In this document: positions 31,361 to 43,973 of the stretch, one piece after another
Position numbering within the stretch: position 1 is the stretch's first letter
Layout of the letters: the number at the start of each line of letters is the position of its first letter
NCBI GenBank assembly: GCA_963942565.1
Contig: OZ012690.1
Coordinates: 16,740,975 to 16,804,974, forward strand
Length of the DNA stretch: 64,000 nt
Direction of reading: 5' to 3'
Origin: Maea johnstoni
Taxonomy: Eukaryota; Annelida; Polychaeta; Spionida; Magelonidae
Made by a program: the position numbers and the translations under genes
The notes under the pieces: model-generated
Told to the model about the DNA's origin: nothing
What the model saw: only the letters and a program-made list of their open reading frames with translations
Database searches by the model: none

Positions 31361-34300
31361 CAAAATGATGAATTGATTGCAACTTAAATGCATAAAGACT
31401 TTTGTCCTTTAAGATACAAACCTACTCAATATCCAGGTCATTTTCAAAAGTTGATAGAAAAGTTAATGGAAAAATGGCAATAATATCATTATATAAGTTA
31501 TATCTCAGAGTTTACGAATAATTATAAGATTATCAATACTAGTATGTCAAATATGGTGTGGCACTGCACAATGAACATATCTTCATGTTTTTTTCCAAAA
31601 TCTCAAGACTCACCCGTTACCTGAAAACCATACTGTACCATTTGATATCCATGTGTTTGATGAAGTCCATGGTCCTACCTCCACAGCGGATCGGCACAAT
31701 GAGTATTCTCACAACGTCTTTAAATATTCCTGTACGCCTCCCATTTACCTACAGACGCGTGGTTAAGATAGTAAACTCTAATTCTCAGGCCATGTCATAA
31801 TTCAACCTGCTGTGACATGCCCTTGGATTTAGAGGGGTCATATCTGCCATATATGAGCAGTGCTGCCATCTATATTTGCCTTCCAGTTGCCCTAGCCTAG
31901 TATATAAAGCAGACACGTATGGTTTTTATAAATCATATGTACCTTAATTGATCAAGAAAACCTCATTTGAGGTACCGGTAAAACACTGTAAAATAGAAAC
32001 TGTGATTGTATGGAGGTCAGCTCAAGCAACTGAGTTAAAGAAAACTTATATTTGAGACACCAAGACCTCAGGGATTAGATAATTATTGTTAGAGAGGGGA
32101 CAGGAGTGCTAAACTAGGAGTTGTCTTATTTTGAGTGTGTCGCCATCATCACAGCCTTGAAGTTCAGATTCACCCTGTCTGACCACATAGCTTTTGGTTC
32201 GGCCGTGCAACAAACGATGTTCATTTCTTAATCAATGTCAAGATTTGCAAAGAAAACTGATTAATGCAAGGTTCAAATCCAGTTTTGAAATAACTCTATA
32301 CGGAATCTATCAATCATTACATACTTTATGTTATGTTGAGTGAAGGCAAGAAAGCTTGGTAGTTGGCAGCTCGTCATCAAGGCTGCAGGGCTTTTCTTGT
32401 ATTTAATTTTACTCATATGACAAAAGTTGTGATAATATAAACATGAACAAAATCTAGTAGGGCTATAATTAAGGTAGGAGTTAGAAAGAAAGAAAAAGAT
32501 GAAAAAGGAGAAAGAAAGAAAAAACAACAGTTTACCAACAGTTTCCATTAGAATATTTCAAAAATTCTCTTATCACAAGGGTAAACCTTTGGCGCTCAGG
32601 GGGTCACGTGCATGATTTGGGGCTTTGAACACAACGGCACTGAGCCTCTTTGCATGACCAGTGGTTCACGTAGATTGATTCAACCTGTATTATCTGATTC
32701 ATTTGTTCCAGGTATAGTTGACAGCTCTTATCAAGACATGGTTAGTATAGTGAGAAGAAAATAGAAGTAAAAGTCTGTCTTAAAAGTAATAGACCAATAT
32801 AGTACATTGTTTTAACCAGTCGCTTTTAGAAATGATTTTGATATTTTTAATGGAATCCTTAACATTAATGGGTCGCGCTCTATCTATGCCTTAGATGGCT
32901 TTTGAGGTTATTTTGTGAAATAAAGGTGATTCTGAGATTTTACATATTTTAAAGCCTACGCCCTTATCCGTATAAGAGGACCAAATTTCAAGGCCATCAC
33001 TGAGCAGAGTAAGTAACTAAACATCTCACAACCTCCGTTAAGCTTGCACACAGACAGGAAACGTTTTTGGCACTTTTTGGGTATCAAATGGTAAAGGATA
33101 TATTTGAAATGCATATGTAAATAACTAAGAGTATAATGGAAAGAAGGGTATTTCAGTTTGTTCAATTTTTACTTTGTGCAATCTAGAAATTGAAAAATGC
33201 ATTTGTTTCCCATTTTGACAAGTTTGAACATTTAGAAAACAAATTTATCCTTTTTTTATATTTAGAAAACAAAGAAATGCCCTTCCCATACCAACATTCA
33301 CCCATCCAATATCAGGAGATATCCTGAAATGTATCAATTTGGAGATTTTTTGCAGCATTTTCTCTTTTTACTTTGACCAACGGGAGTGTGCATGTTGAAA
33401 CCTCAATCAATAATTGGACAGTATGATTTACATATAGACCTTTGCAAACAACTATGTAAAAGGAATGTGTGTGACTCTTTGTTGTCTACAAAGATCTCAC
33501 CCTGCTTGTCCATAATTTCAGTCTTTTGAAATAACCATCCAATGCATGCGCAAGTTATTTACTTGGAAACTGTTCATTGTTTTGTGAGGATTTTCATCTA
33601 TTCATTGCTTTGTCATTCTTTTCAACAATAACACAAGGACCATTATTTCATACAGTCTGGTGGTGCTATGTATCAAAAGACTACCGGTATGCGTTATACA
33701 TAATAGAAGCATATGCATATTTTTCTCAAACTTTATGCAAAAGGTTTTAATAAAGGAAATGTATGTCCACTGTATTATGCATGACCTATGCATAGGTTTC
33801 CCTAGAAATGTGGGAAATATATAAAAAAAATGATGCAAAAGAAAAACACGAAGGAAATAGGTAGAGTTCCGACGAGACAACAGAGAGTGATAGGTTTTGC
33901 ACAATTTTCTGATAGGAAATACAGAATTTTTTCCCTCTTCCTTTTTTTCTTTGTATAATCTATGCATATTATGCTGAACTTGAAATATCCATGACATCCA
34001 TGACATTTTACTTGTTTCCTGCCTCTTTTCTGAGGGTATTCCTCGTGTTTCCTACCTCTTAAGAGACAGGAAGTCCATAAGTTTTCCAAAATTTATGCAT
34101 AGATAGGGTATAATTTCGTAATAAGTATGCCTTTCTTATGTTCATGTCTGGCACATAGTTATATGGCACGGGAAATATCTGCAGTCACAATGTACCCCTT
34201 CCTTCTTTAATCACAGGGCAAAAAAACGGTTGTCAAGCAAAAGGCCTGGGACAGGATGTTCCCCTCTTTCTAAAACAACTTTTCCCCAAATCCTTGATTT

Positions 34301-34520
34301 TCCTAAACATATGTCACCAAAATTATCAGACTGCCTTTTGCCCCTCCGAGCATTTATGTTTTAATCGTTTAACGCTGCATGTTATGTCAATGCAAATTCT
34401 GAATACTTAAAGAAATGGATATGGATATTTGCATTTATCAAATTTAATGAAAGATTTTCCGAGCATATGTGACAGCCTTATGCGACATAGATTTATGATC
34501 ATACTCTCAGTTGATGAGCA
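31361..34520. other. Unassigned AT-rich DNA
   Basis: No exon, RNA gene or TIR element was recognised. The - strand frames at 33602-34089 are rich in Phe, Leu and Lys, overlap one another and look like chance. TATGCATA is repeated several times at 33690-34105. Confidence 0.4.
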
Positions 34521-34534
34521 GTAAAATAAAGTAA

Positions 34535-34602
34535 AAAAGTTTTTTTTTCTTGTTTTTTTCTTGTTTTTTTTATTGTTTTTTTATTGTTTTTTTATTTGTT
34601 AT
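34535..34602. repeat. Poly-T rich simple repeat
   Basis: Runs of T broken by CTTG, ATTG and similar, in about six short units. It could be the A-rich tail of an unrecognised - strand insertion, but no body is seen. Confidence 0.8.
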
Positions 34603-34967
34603 GCAACATATTGATTCATCTTTTTGTAAGGATGTATTATTACCTATAGGCACATGGCCTGTGGAGTTGAATGCCAGGAATTACATCTAAGTCATTTTTT
34701 AAAATGTATTCATTGCCTGACAGCTATGGCCATCGTCTTTACAATATATTTGCTATTTTCTAGCAGGTGAATTTTTTTTACAATATCTATTTTGTTAGTG
34801 TGACCTCCCATCTAGTGCACTGGATTTGTTTTGAAGGATTTTCCTTAAATATAATATTTTAAAAAGTGCCGATATGCTGTTTGTATATATAAGCAAATAC
34901 ATAAAAAAAACAAATAAATGTTACATGTATACATACACAAAAGCAGATATATTTAGTATACTACCTA

Positions 34968-35182
34968 TTAACCCTTTTGCTGCTGGTGGCTAATCAAGCC
35001 GATATAATATGATGCAAAAAAACTAAAAAGAATGACTGAAACCTTGACACATGGGTACTCATCTGAGAGTAATCAGCGAGAGCTATCCAATGAATACCAA
35101 CATGACAGGGTTTAGATCATTTTCACAAATCTTTGCATCCTCGTGCTTTGGACGACAGAAGACTCAGCATTGGATGGGTTTA
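34968..35182. mobile_element. ~215 bp TTAA-type MITE, copy 1
   Basis: It starts TTAACCCTTTTGCTGCTGG and ends CAGCATTGGATGGGTTTA. It shares ACTCATCTGAGAGTA, AATGAATACCAACATGACA and GGGTTTAGAT with copies at 41446-41646 and 59535-59752. TTAA-like ends followed by CCCT are reminiscent of piggyBac-derived MITEs, but the family call is inference. Confidence 0.65.
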
Positions 35183-36589
35183 GACCATTATTTAAATAAT
35201 AGATGCAAATTATTTTGAAACTTTTCCTTATCATTGGAAATGGTCGTCATGTATTTTACTTGTTAGTAATATTGGTATGATATTTGTTTTGAAGGAGAAG
35301 AAGTTAGACCTTTGTCTTCTAGCTTTGCCGAATAGATTGTCACTTTTGCATAAAGCAAACAAATGGGATTATGCTGTCTTTATCAGAGTCTCCCAATACA
35401 ATAATGGTGTCTGTGAGTTTGTATTCTGAAACGCCCAGATGAATTATCCACCTCTCAACATCTTTCCGAAAAATCTTTAGATTTTGTGCATTCTATATAC
35501 ATATGTGCCTTACTGTCAATCTCGTTATTGCATACATTGCACAAAGGATTGTTTAAATCCCCATTTTTGTTAGTTAATCATTTATGTACATATAAATCAT
35601 GCTCAAATATGTACATCAAAAAACATTCACACACCCGGTTGAGTGCAGAAAAAGTATATATCAAAACAACTTCATGTCAATATCCAATGAAATGGGCAGT
35701 ACGCGCCTGTCTCGGTAAATCACCAACAGTGCGATGCTCGTAAATAAAGGTGACCTTAAAAAACTGCTCCAAGCTTGGCTTGAGGCACGCCACAGTGAGA
35801 TCGTTTGTTTTCCCATGCACCGTTCAATTAGAATTCCGCCACCCTTCCACAGTAGACGTTCCCCTAACTATCTTTTTGATTTTAAAGGATTTTAGGTTTA
35901 TTCAGTAGTTCAGTACTTGCCAACTTTGGCCATCGTGTGAATATAGTAACTGTGTTGATCTCTCGCTGATGAGAAATTAACATCTTCATTGTGTTTGTTA
36001 GTGGGGGGGGGGGGGGGGGGGGCAAAATTTTCATTTTCGTGCTTAGAATTTTTTTTCTGCATGCATGCATCGTACAGGCTTAATAGTTCGAAATGGAATT
36101 TTGACCTTGGTCACTGTATTGTATTGTATGTGTATGCACCAAATCAACAGATTTAAAGATGCAGGTACAAAACGTAAACACAATTTAAACTAAATTAACC
36201 TAATCAACTTAACTGATACTGCCTCTAACTGACATTACGTGAGTAGTTGATTTACTTTAATGATAATGCATTTGTCACTGGGAACTTTCTCATATGCATT
36301 GAAATTTGCTGAAAAGTGGACTGTAAATTTGGTAATTAAGATTTATTGTGGATAGTAGCTAAATACATTTCCATGACGAAGTTTATATCCGCTGTATTTA
36401 GTTACTTATTATTAGTCTGCCTCCTAACTTTAGTGAGTGGTTTTCCGGGTAATCTTGTTTCATCAAATGTGATGGAAATGGCTGGTTACGAATTAGCCTT
36501 GAAATAACAGAAAGAGTGACGACAACATAATTTCTTATTCCCTTTGGTTCTAACCACACACACACACAGAGCAGCAGTCATTACCTCGC
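35183..36589. other. Unassigned DNA with a G20 tract
   Basis: A run of 20 G lies at 36003-36022. The 85-codon frame at 35486-35743 has no recognisable family. Otherwise nothing is identified. Confidence 0.4.
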
Positions 36590-36716
36590 CCGATGCCACC
36601 CGGGGCATGTGAGTAAGTTGACAGTGACTTGTGGTTAGGCGGTGGTACTCAGGTTTCCTCGACCAGTGACAACTGGCTAGTCACGACTTAGCCACAATAT
36701 GACAAAAAAAAAACTC
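36590..36716 (+). mobile_element. SINE fragment (family A), + orientation
   Basis: GGGGCATGTGAGTAAGTTG, GTGGTTAGGCGGTGGTACTC and AGGTTTCCTC match the body of the SINE at 14155-14380. The fragment ends in ACAATATGACAAAAAAAAA. The tRNA-like head is missing. Confidence 0.7.
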
Positions 36717-36998
36717 CTCGCCCGAGGTGAATAATTACATAGGGGGTTAAGTGTTCTCCTTGAATAGCATAAACCACTATTAGTGAAACGTTTCATTTGC
36801 CATTGTAAATTGCGGTTAAATCATAATTGAATTTGATGTTGATTAGGGATGGTGTCAACGACAACGTGATAAATCTTACAACTCATGTTATATAAATAAC
36901 TAGACTGCCTTCATTGGAACATTTTGAGACGCATGCTCGACAGAACGAGGTCTTATTCCATGTAAGTGTATATTCAATAATATATCAAAAGAGTGACT

Positions 36999-37379
36999 AT
37001 GAGAGGTGCAACACACATCCTATGGCTCTGCTGTGTACTATGTATATGCATCGTGGCTATATGGGCAATAGTTCCCGGACTTTTCTTTCTGGGAACACAT
37101 CTTGACTTCATCTCAAAGTTGCAGTTTTCCTCCGCCAGGGTGCGCATCGAAACCAAAGTCGATATTGATGACATACGGAGACAGTACAAAGACCTCATCA
37201 AAGAGTTGCTTACTGGAAATACCTTTGACCTATTGTTTCCGAGTAAGGAAATGGCGAAGCGGTTGCCTTTACTTCTGACCTTACGTAAAAGGGGCATGGA
37301 CTGGCCGCAACATGGTCTGACCATGATAGGGACGGAGTCCATGGACACGATCTTTGATACAATAGGCAGAGTGGTCAAG
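36999..37379 (+). CDS. TylF-like gene exon 1 (anchor and N-terminal region)
   Basis: The ATG at 36999 is chosen because it directly precedes the hydrophobic segment; a GTG two codons upstream is not a plausible start. The exon ends ...RVVK at AAG|GTAAGG. The TESMDTIFDTI segment near its end matches the helix before motif I in the family. Confidence 0.82.
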
Positions 37380-40300
37380 GTAAGGCCATCCATTCGCCTA
37401 CTAACACCCACGTATTGACCTGATTTTACTAAATGCAGCCTAAATACTTGCATAACTGCTCATCATAAACTACTCAGTTAACTTCAAGGAAATTATACCA
37501 CTCTGTTCTAACGCGCTTAAACATCGCATCAGCAATACCCTTAATTAATAGCTCGCGTAGTGAGTCGGCCGAAGGCCGGCTCAGCGTAGCGAGCATTTAC
37601 GGTATAGGATGTCAACAATGCCATTGTCAATGGAAGTACATACTGAGGCCCTTGAAACCGTGTCCGCACTTCCGTCAACACTTCTGTCTGTTCGTCTCTT
37701 TGTCTCGCTCGCTCGATAACCTCGCGGGAAATGAGCACAACTTTTTGCTTTAAGAGCACATTTGCCGCCAGATCGTTTCATGTTTTAAATATTTCTTAAT
37801 CAAATAATACATTTGGATTGTTTCCTTTAAATTGTGTCAAAATAGCGTTTTGGTCGCCGACTATCGTGCAACACACGCCGAACTATGCAACAACTGAAAC
37901 ATACATGCTCACGTGCGACAAATGCTGACGTCTTGAAATGACGTCATGTTACGATGGAATTCCGCGCATTCCAAAGTCGTAACTTCGATGTTCACGGTAA
38001 AACTGACTTTACTCGTCTTTCCGTGAATCGATTTCAATGCAGTTTAAATCGCTACAACCGCCACAAATAATTCAACATGTCTCTTAATGCTAGAGGAAAT
38101 CTGTCGTGAAATGACGATTTTGCAACAGGTTGAAGTTGTAGTAATTTTTATGCCATATTTTCGGTCAATCGCTACGCATACTGTGTGTGGTTATTGCACA
38201 AATATGAAGCTCATATGAAGGGACTTCCAATATGTTTCAGCGAAGTTCAAGTAAAGAATGACGTCACAGATAACAATAACAAACACTTTGTGACTGCATT
38301 TGAAGGGGAATGCAGAAATATCATCGAGCTGCGCGAGCATTTAAAGCTTTGCTTTCTCATCATATTACGCCAGTTATGTAACAGTATATTTTCTTTTGAT
38401 AGCTCGCGTAGTGAGTCGGCCGTAAGGCCGGCTCAGCGTAGCGAGCATTTACGGTATATATATAGTGTAATGGCAGGATACACACTGAGGCAGGTTTTTT
38501 GGTGTTGACGTCTGTCTGTTCGTCTCTCGTCGGGCTCGCTCGCTCGATTACGTCGGAAAAATGAGCATAAATTTTTGCTTTAAGAGCACATTTTGCCGCC
38601 AGATCGTTTCATGTTTTAAATATTTCTTAATCAAATAATAAATTTGGATTGCTTCCTTCAAATTGTATTGAAATAACGTTTTGGTCGCCGACTATCGTGC
38701 AACACGCGCGGAACTATGCAACAACTGAAACATACATGCTCACGTGCGACAAATGCTGACGTCATGAAATGACATCATGTTACGACCGAATTCCGCGGAT
38801 TCCAAAGTCGTAACTTCGATGTTCACGGTAAAAATGACTTTACTCATCTTGCCGTGAATCGATTTCAATGCAATTTAGATCGCTACAATCGCCACAAATA
38901 ATTCTACATGCCTCTTAATTCTAGTTGAAATCTGTCGTGAAATGACGAGTTTGCATCAGGTTTAAGTCGTAGTAATTTTTATGTCAAGTAAAGAATGACG
39001 TCACGGATAACAATAACAAACACTTTGTGACTGCATTTGAAGGGCAATGCAGAAATATCATCGAGCTGCGCGAGCATTTAAAGCTTTGCTTTCTCGTCAT
39101 ATTAAATCATAGCTCGCGTAGTGAGTCGGCCGAAGGCCGGCTCAGCGTAGCGAGCATTTACGGTATATATATAGTGTTATGGCAGGATACACACTGAGGC
39201 AGGTTTTTTGGTGTTGACGTCTGTCTGTGAAATGACGAGTTTGCATCAGGTTTAAGTCGTAGTAATTTTTATGTCATATTTTCGGTCAATCGATCGCTAC
39301 GCATACTGTGTGTGGTTATTGCACAAATATGAAGCTCATATCAAGGGGCTTCCAATATGTTTCAGCGAAGTTCAAGTAAAGAATGACGTCACGGATAACA
39401 ATAACAAACACTTTGTGACTGCATTTGAAGGGGAAGGCAGAAATATCATCGAGCTGCGCGAGCATTTAAAGCTTTGCTTTCTCATCATATTATGTTATAA
39501 AGGCACATTCTATGTTTATTGGCGGGGCCCTCAGGCCACGCCTATCTGGGAAGCTGCTTTGAAATGTCCATAGTCCGGACGGCCATATTGGAGTCCGGAC
39601 TGAATATAATTCTCTATTCTGGTTGGTTATAATATAAATGTTGGCCCGGTACATTACCTTTGCCCCGGAAAATCATGTCTTCCTTATTTTTATTTAGCAT
39701 GAAGTTTTCAAATATATAAAATATTTTAAGCGGACATAAAGTATATTTTTCAGTATAGGAAGGAAAATTACTAAAGAAAAAAAGTACTATGTGTATAGAA
39801 TGAAATCAGGAGACTTCGTAACCAAACTGGTTCGTAACCAAACTGATGCGTACCCAAGTAGCTTCGCACCCAAGAGATTTCGAAGTCTCCAGCTTGCGCC
39901 TAGAATTCCGATATGTTTCATTTCTACAAAAAACGATACAAATCTAGTCATTATAAATTATTTTCCTCTATAATGTTAATGTTCTTTATACATCCGGTTC
40001 CCTCACAAGTTTATAAATAACTTGCCCCCGCCTTTTTACTATTGATGCTTTGCATCTACAACCGTACTTGTTATATTATTAATGTACGCTGATTCACATT
40101 CCGAATCACCCCCATCTTTATTAAGGATACTATTTGAAATATAAATTTATCTCATATTCTTGTCAATTTTTCTCCTCTTATGTAAGATATGTATCTCTGT
40201 GACGTAATTATGTCGAGTTCCTATTTTTTTCTCTGTATGTCTGTTTAGTTGATTTCTCTAATGATCCTTTGTATATGTAATTTTATATAATTGATATGGT

Positions 40301-41096
40301 CAATAACCAATACAATACAATACGATACATCATCATCATCAGCATCAATCCCATCAGTATCAATTACTAGTACCGGTATACGTATTTGGCTTTCCTCTGC
40401 ACGTCAAAATGTGCAAAAAGTGCCGGAAGATTTCGTACTTTTTACAATACAAATTGAATCATCCATAAAACCATCATATTTACTCAATTCCAGGACAGCA
40501 TTCCCGGGGACTATGTGGAGGCGGGAACGTGGAAGGGAGGGGGATCAATCTTCGCCAGACTCGTCCTCAAAATGTACGGCCAGGAGAAGATACGGAAGAG
40601 TTGGGTCTGCGATTCGTTCGCCGGTCTACCGAAGGCCACCAACGCAAAAGATAATGACTGGTGGTACCAACAGGTGGCGCTTCGCGTCCGCAAAGAGCGT
40701 GTGCGCAAGAATTTCGAGGCCTTCAATCTTCTGGACGGGAACGTGGAATTCGTGAAGGGCTATTTTGTGTATTCTCTCCCAAAGATTCGCCCACGTGTCA
40801 AGGAAATCTCCGTCCTCTGGGCCGATGGTGATATGTACGAGAGTACCATGGATATTCTCTTTAACTTATATGATAAAGTAGCTGTTGGGGGTTTTATTAT
40901 CATGGATGACTATGACGTTCCCGTGTGTAAGGAAGCCACGGATTTGTTCCGTTCCATGCATAATATCAAGGACCGCCTTCACCTTTTCAGTTATCGAAGA
41001 CAGTACTGGAGAAAATCGAGACAAGTGAAACTGAAATCAAAGTGGTACAGCAAATTTGTGGCGTCAAGGAATTTGACAAGACTAGTTGGTATCTGA
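36999..41096 (+). CDS. Macrocin O-methyltransferase (TylF)-like, membrane-anchored
   Basis: A class I SAM-dependent O-methyltransferase of the TylF/macrocin family (substrate unknown), about 327 residues in two exons, 36999-37379 and 40494-41096, joined in phase 0. Residues 6-32 are a hydrophobic segment (ILWLCCVLCICIVAIWAIV), suggesting a type II membrane anchor or signal anchor with the enzyme in the secretory lumen. Exon 2 carries the SAM-binding glycine motif (YVEAGTWKGGG), VCDSFAGLP, VEFVKGYF, and the family-typical WADGDMYESTMDIL and GGFIIMDDYD, whose acidic residues would bind metal. All expected motifs are intact. The intron contains three copies of a long repeat. Homologues are best known from bacterial antibiotic and sugar pathways, but animal genes of this type exist. 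Confidence 0.88.
37547..39500 (+). repeat. Three tandem copies of a long palindrome-headed intronic repeat
   Basis: Each unit opens with AGCTCGCGTAGTGAGTCGGC.. continuing to GGCCGGCTCAGCGTAGCGAGC and CATTTACGGTATA; these openings lie at about 37548, 38400 and 39112. The first unit is ~850 bp, the second ~710 bp and the third ~390 bp with an internal deletion. Shared blocks include CCGCCAGATCGTTTCATG, TTGGTCGCCGACTATCGTGC and GCGCGAGCATTTAAAGC. Several TGACGTCA or near-TGACGTCA sites occur (for example 37939-37946). Chance frames across it are not genes. It lies in the TylF-like gene's intron. Confidence 0.85.
39809..39894 (+). repeat. Short intronic tandem repeat bounded by inverted ends
   Basis: GGAGACTTCG and CGAAGTCTCC frame about four loose copies of a ~17 bp unit (TTCGTAACCAAACTG, then CGTACCCAAGTAG and CTTCGCACCCAAGAG). 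The whole could form a stem with a repetitive loop. Confidence 0.6.
40494..41096 (+). CDS. TylF-like gene exon 2 (methyltransferase core) with stop
   Basis: Acceptor TTACTCAATTCCAG ends at 40493, and the exon opens in phase 0 with DSIPGDYVEAGTWKGGG. It holds nearly the entire SAM-binding fold and ends ...LTRLVGI-stop. GC content is clearly higher than in the surrounding DNA, as expected of a real exon. Confidence 0.92.
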   Translation, partial: DSIPGDYVEAGTWKGGGSIFARLVLKMYGQEKIRKSWVCDSFAGLPKATNAKDNDWWYQQVALRVRKERVRKNFEAFNLLDGNVEFVKGYFVYSLPKIRPRVKEISVLWADGDMYESTMDILFNLYDKVAVGGFIIMDDYDVPVCKEATDLFRSMHNIKDRLHLFSYRRQYWRKSRQVKLKSKWYSKFVASRNLTRLVGI

Positions 41097-41108
41097 TTAA
41101 CTCAAACC

Positions 41109-41114
41109 AATAAA
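41109..41114 (+). terminator. Polyadenylation signal of the TylF-like gene
   Basis: AATAAA lies 12 bases after the stop codon. A further AATAAA at about 41364 would give a longer 3' UTR. Which one is used cannot be told from sequence. Confidence 0.45.
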
Positions 41115-41445
41115 ACAATTAACAAAAGGAGATGCAACAGTAGGCCTCGAGCACATTCAATGTATTCCAGTGCAAGACTTAAACGAGGGCACCTAAGGCG
41201 GCTTATATGGGGATATTTTTCAAATATAGATCCATTTTGAGATGTTTGAATGTTAAAGCCCACTGATCAGCTCTCTTTGAAATCACCCCATGCAGGTTAG
41301 GTACTTTTTGATGCGTATTATATTTCTCCCCGTAGGATACTTTGTACAAGGTAAATGGTCAAATAAATGCATGTTAAAAGAAAAACTGAGCCAAAAGATG
41401 AACTCCATGAGCTACCTTAAACGAGAGCACTTATACTGTATATAC

Positions 41446-41646
41446 TGTCGTGGCTAATTTGGCCAAGACAAAATAATGCAAAAATTCTGCAAAATCACTG
41501 GAAGTCTGGGGTGTGGGTTATTCATCTGAGAGTACTCAGCGAGGGCTATCCAATGAATACCAACATGACAGGGTTTAGATGTTTTTCAAAGAATCTTTGC
41601 GTTCTTGTGTTTTGGACGAAAGTAGCTTAAGCATTGGAAGGGTTAA
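41446..41646. mobile_element. TTAA-type MITE, copy 2
   Basis: GGCTAATTTGGCCAAGAC, TCATCTGAGAGTACTCAGCG and AATGAATACCAACATGACA match the copies at 34968 and 59535. The right end GGAAGGGTTAA fits the terminal motif; the left end is degraded. Confidence 0.6.
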
Positions 41647-41728
41647 ATTACCCCATGCTGTTATACTCGACCTACTCCGACTGCGCCCCGATATCTGTGC
41701 GCGACATATCCCCTTTATTGCCAGTAAA

Positions 41729-41893
<165 letters not shown>

Positions 41894-43494
41894 ACATGGA
41901 CTCGCCGCCAGTAGCTCTGGTCCTGTGACCTGAGTTACGGGTTTCAGCAGGGGTTCAATTGATATACCCTGCTTGCAACCAATTGGCGCGAGTGACTGGG
42001 CGTTAATAACCTGGGTACAGCACCGATTACACTGCAGGCGTGTTATAGGTCTCGCTGGGCAACACACGTATGCGTTCACCGCGCCTCACTGGGCCTCATG
42101 TGCTGAACGATAATCGGCCGCTGCATCTCCCTGGTGTCTACCTCTTTGGTTCAATGTGCTCGATCTAGCACTCTGGTTTCATTGTAAGCATATCCTCCAA
42201 CGACTGTCTCTATAAACTGATTTTTTTTTTAAATTCCACAAGCGACAAGATTTCTGCTGCTCAGACTGAGTACGTCACTTATTTGTTTAAACGCTTAGTG
42301 TCCTTTTTTCATGGCTGGGTATCATTTTAGAAAGTTAGTAAGAAAAATTGGAACCTAAAGGCTTTGTTGTGTTACCAGTGGTCATACCTATGACAAATAC
42401 CACTGCTTCCACCAAGACCATGCCTATGCCAAAACCGAAAGATTCATATGCAGACAACATGGGAAAGAATTGGCTTGACGTCTTTCACTTCAAATACCCA
42501 TTGCACATAAATACATTGGTTAAACCTTAGATGAGTAAAACAATGGATAGGTAGCGAGAGGCCAATTACCACATGCGCTATAGTGAAGACCTGGCTATCC
42601 CAGTGTGACGTCACTAGGAGACAAAGACCTGTTAGCGCTCTCCTATCGTTTACAGAGGATGTTGCGCACCAACATACGCATAACGCAACTTTTGGGTTAT
42701 TCGCCGCAGACAGGTTGTGCAGGGAGACCTGTTGGTTGCGTATCCGGTGGATCGACATTCGTTGATATACGGAGGTTCCCAAACGGAAAATAATGACCGT
42801 CATAGAAAGTGTGTCAAATGACCTCATGTGCCAAATATAGAGGTTTTCATTAGGGAATGTTGAATCGACAAAAACACTGGAAAACAGGCGATGACATTTA
42901 ACGCACCTCAAACTTTGTTTAGCATAGCAAACTAGATCATAATATTATATTTGATAAGGGGTTATTAACATCCATTGGAAATAAAGAAAGATTTATAGTA
43001 TAGATTTTAAGTATCCCCATCCTTTTCGAAAATACTAATAAAATACTTAGAAATAAACATTTTGTATATACTATCCTTTAGCACCTCCATGTATTCGTTT
43101 GATATAACTTTTTGAAATTTTATGCCTCCCGGTTGATGCCAATAAATGATATTTGGTCTGTACGGTGTTGCAGTGTTATGTGTACCCTTCTACATTCCCG
43201 AGAAATGCCGGTATAGAGCCCTGGCGCCATCTGGTGATTCTGTTCAGTCCTATTCTGCAATCAAAGCCCAGCCCGGTGCTCACGTATGAAGTGGGTTACT
43301 GGACGATGACGTCACGAAATGTCGTCATCGTGGAATCCCCTGCTGGGGGAATACCTTATTGCGTGAAACGAGTCCAAGGCCAGAGAGGTTATTTTATGTT
43401 ATTGTAGTCCCAGTCCAAGGTTGGTTTCGCGGGAAAATCAAATTAATCTCATAGACGGATTTCCCGCGTTAATGTGGAATATAGCTACAAAGAC
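41894..43494. other. Unassigned DNA
   Basis: This stretch contains somewhat GC-rich segments (41900-42140 and 42560-42790) but no frame, splice pattern or repeat that I can assign. A 155-codon - strand frame at 42444-42911 overlaps others and shows no family motif. Confidence 0.4.
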
Positions 43495-43973
43495 CCCGGC
43501 GGGGGCACTCAGGTACAGAGGGGGGCCGCACCTGCGTTACGTATTTCGCGGAAGAAGGGGTCTTTTTTTAAGACCTCCGCATGTCCGCGATTTTGTAAAA
43601 GAAGGGTACTTTTTGTACCCAGGTACGAAGTATGGGGGTCAAAATTCCCTTACAATCCACGAAATATACGCGGTTCTGACGCCGAGTGACTGCCGAAGTG
43701 ACTGGGCTTCCGAGTTTGCTGCCGCCACTTGCTGCCGCTAAACAAGCAGAGGATTATAAAATCTTAAGTTAAAATACGTGTTCCCGTTCATGCAATGCCA
43801 GTGTTTTGATAAAAGAAGGGGTGTTTATTTAGTGGAAAAAATCAGCGTTTTATTAAAATAAGGGTGCTTTTTTGGCCAGAAATCAGTGCTTTAGGGGTAT
43901 TTTTTAATTTTGATAACGAACGTATGCACCCCCCTAAATACCCAAGTGCCACCCCCCCCCCCCCCCCCCCGGG
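43495..43973. mobile_element. ~479 bp MITE with C/G-run termini, copy 1
   Basis: It begins CCCGGCGGGGGCACTC and ends in a C run then GGG. The flanks ACAAAGAC (43487-43494) and CCAAAGAC (43974-43981) match at 7 of 8 bases, suggesting an 8 bp target-site duplication as in hAT insertions. The interior phrase GCGTTACGTATTTCGCGGAAG is shared with the copies at 44724 and 45861. It is non-coding. Confidence 0.75.

Noticed and set aside
42444-42911. A 155-codon - strand frame as a gene
   Set aside because: It overlaps several frames on the other strand, lacks motifs and splice context, and its composition does not change at its ends.
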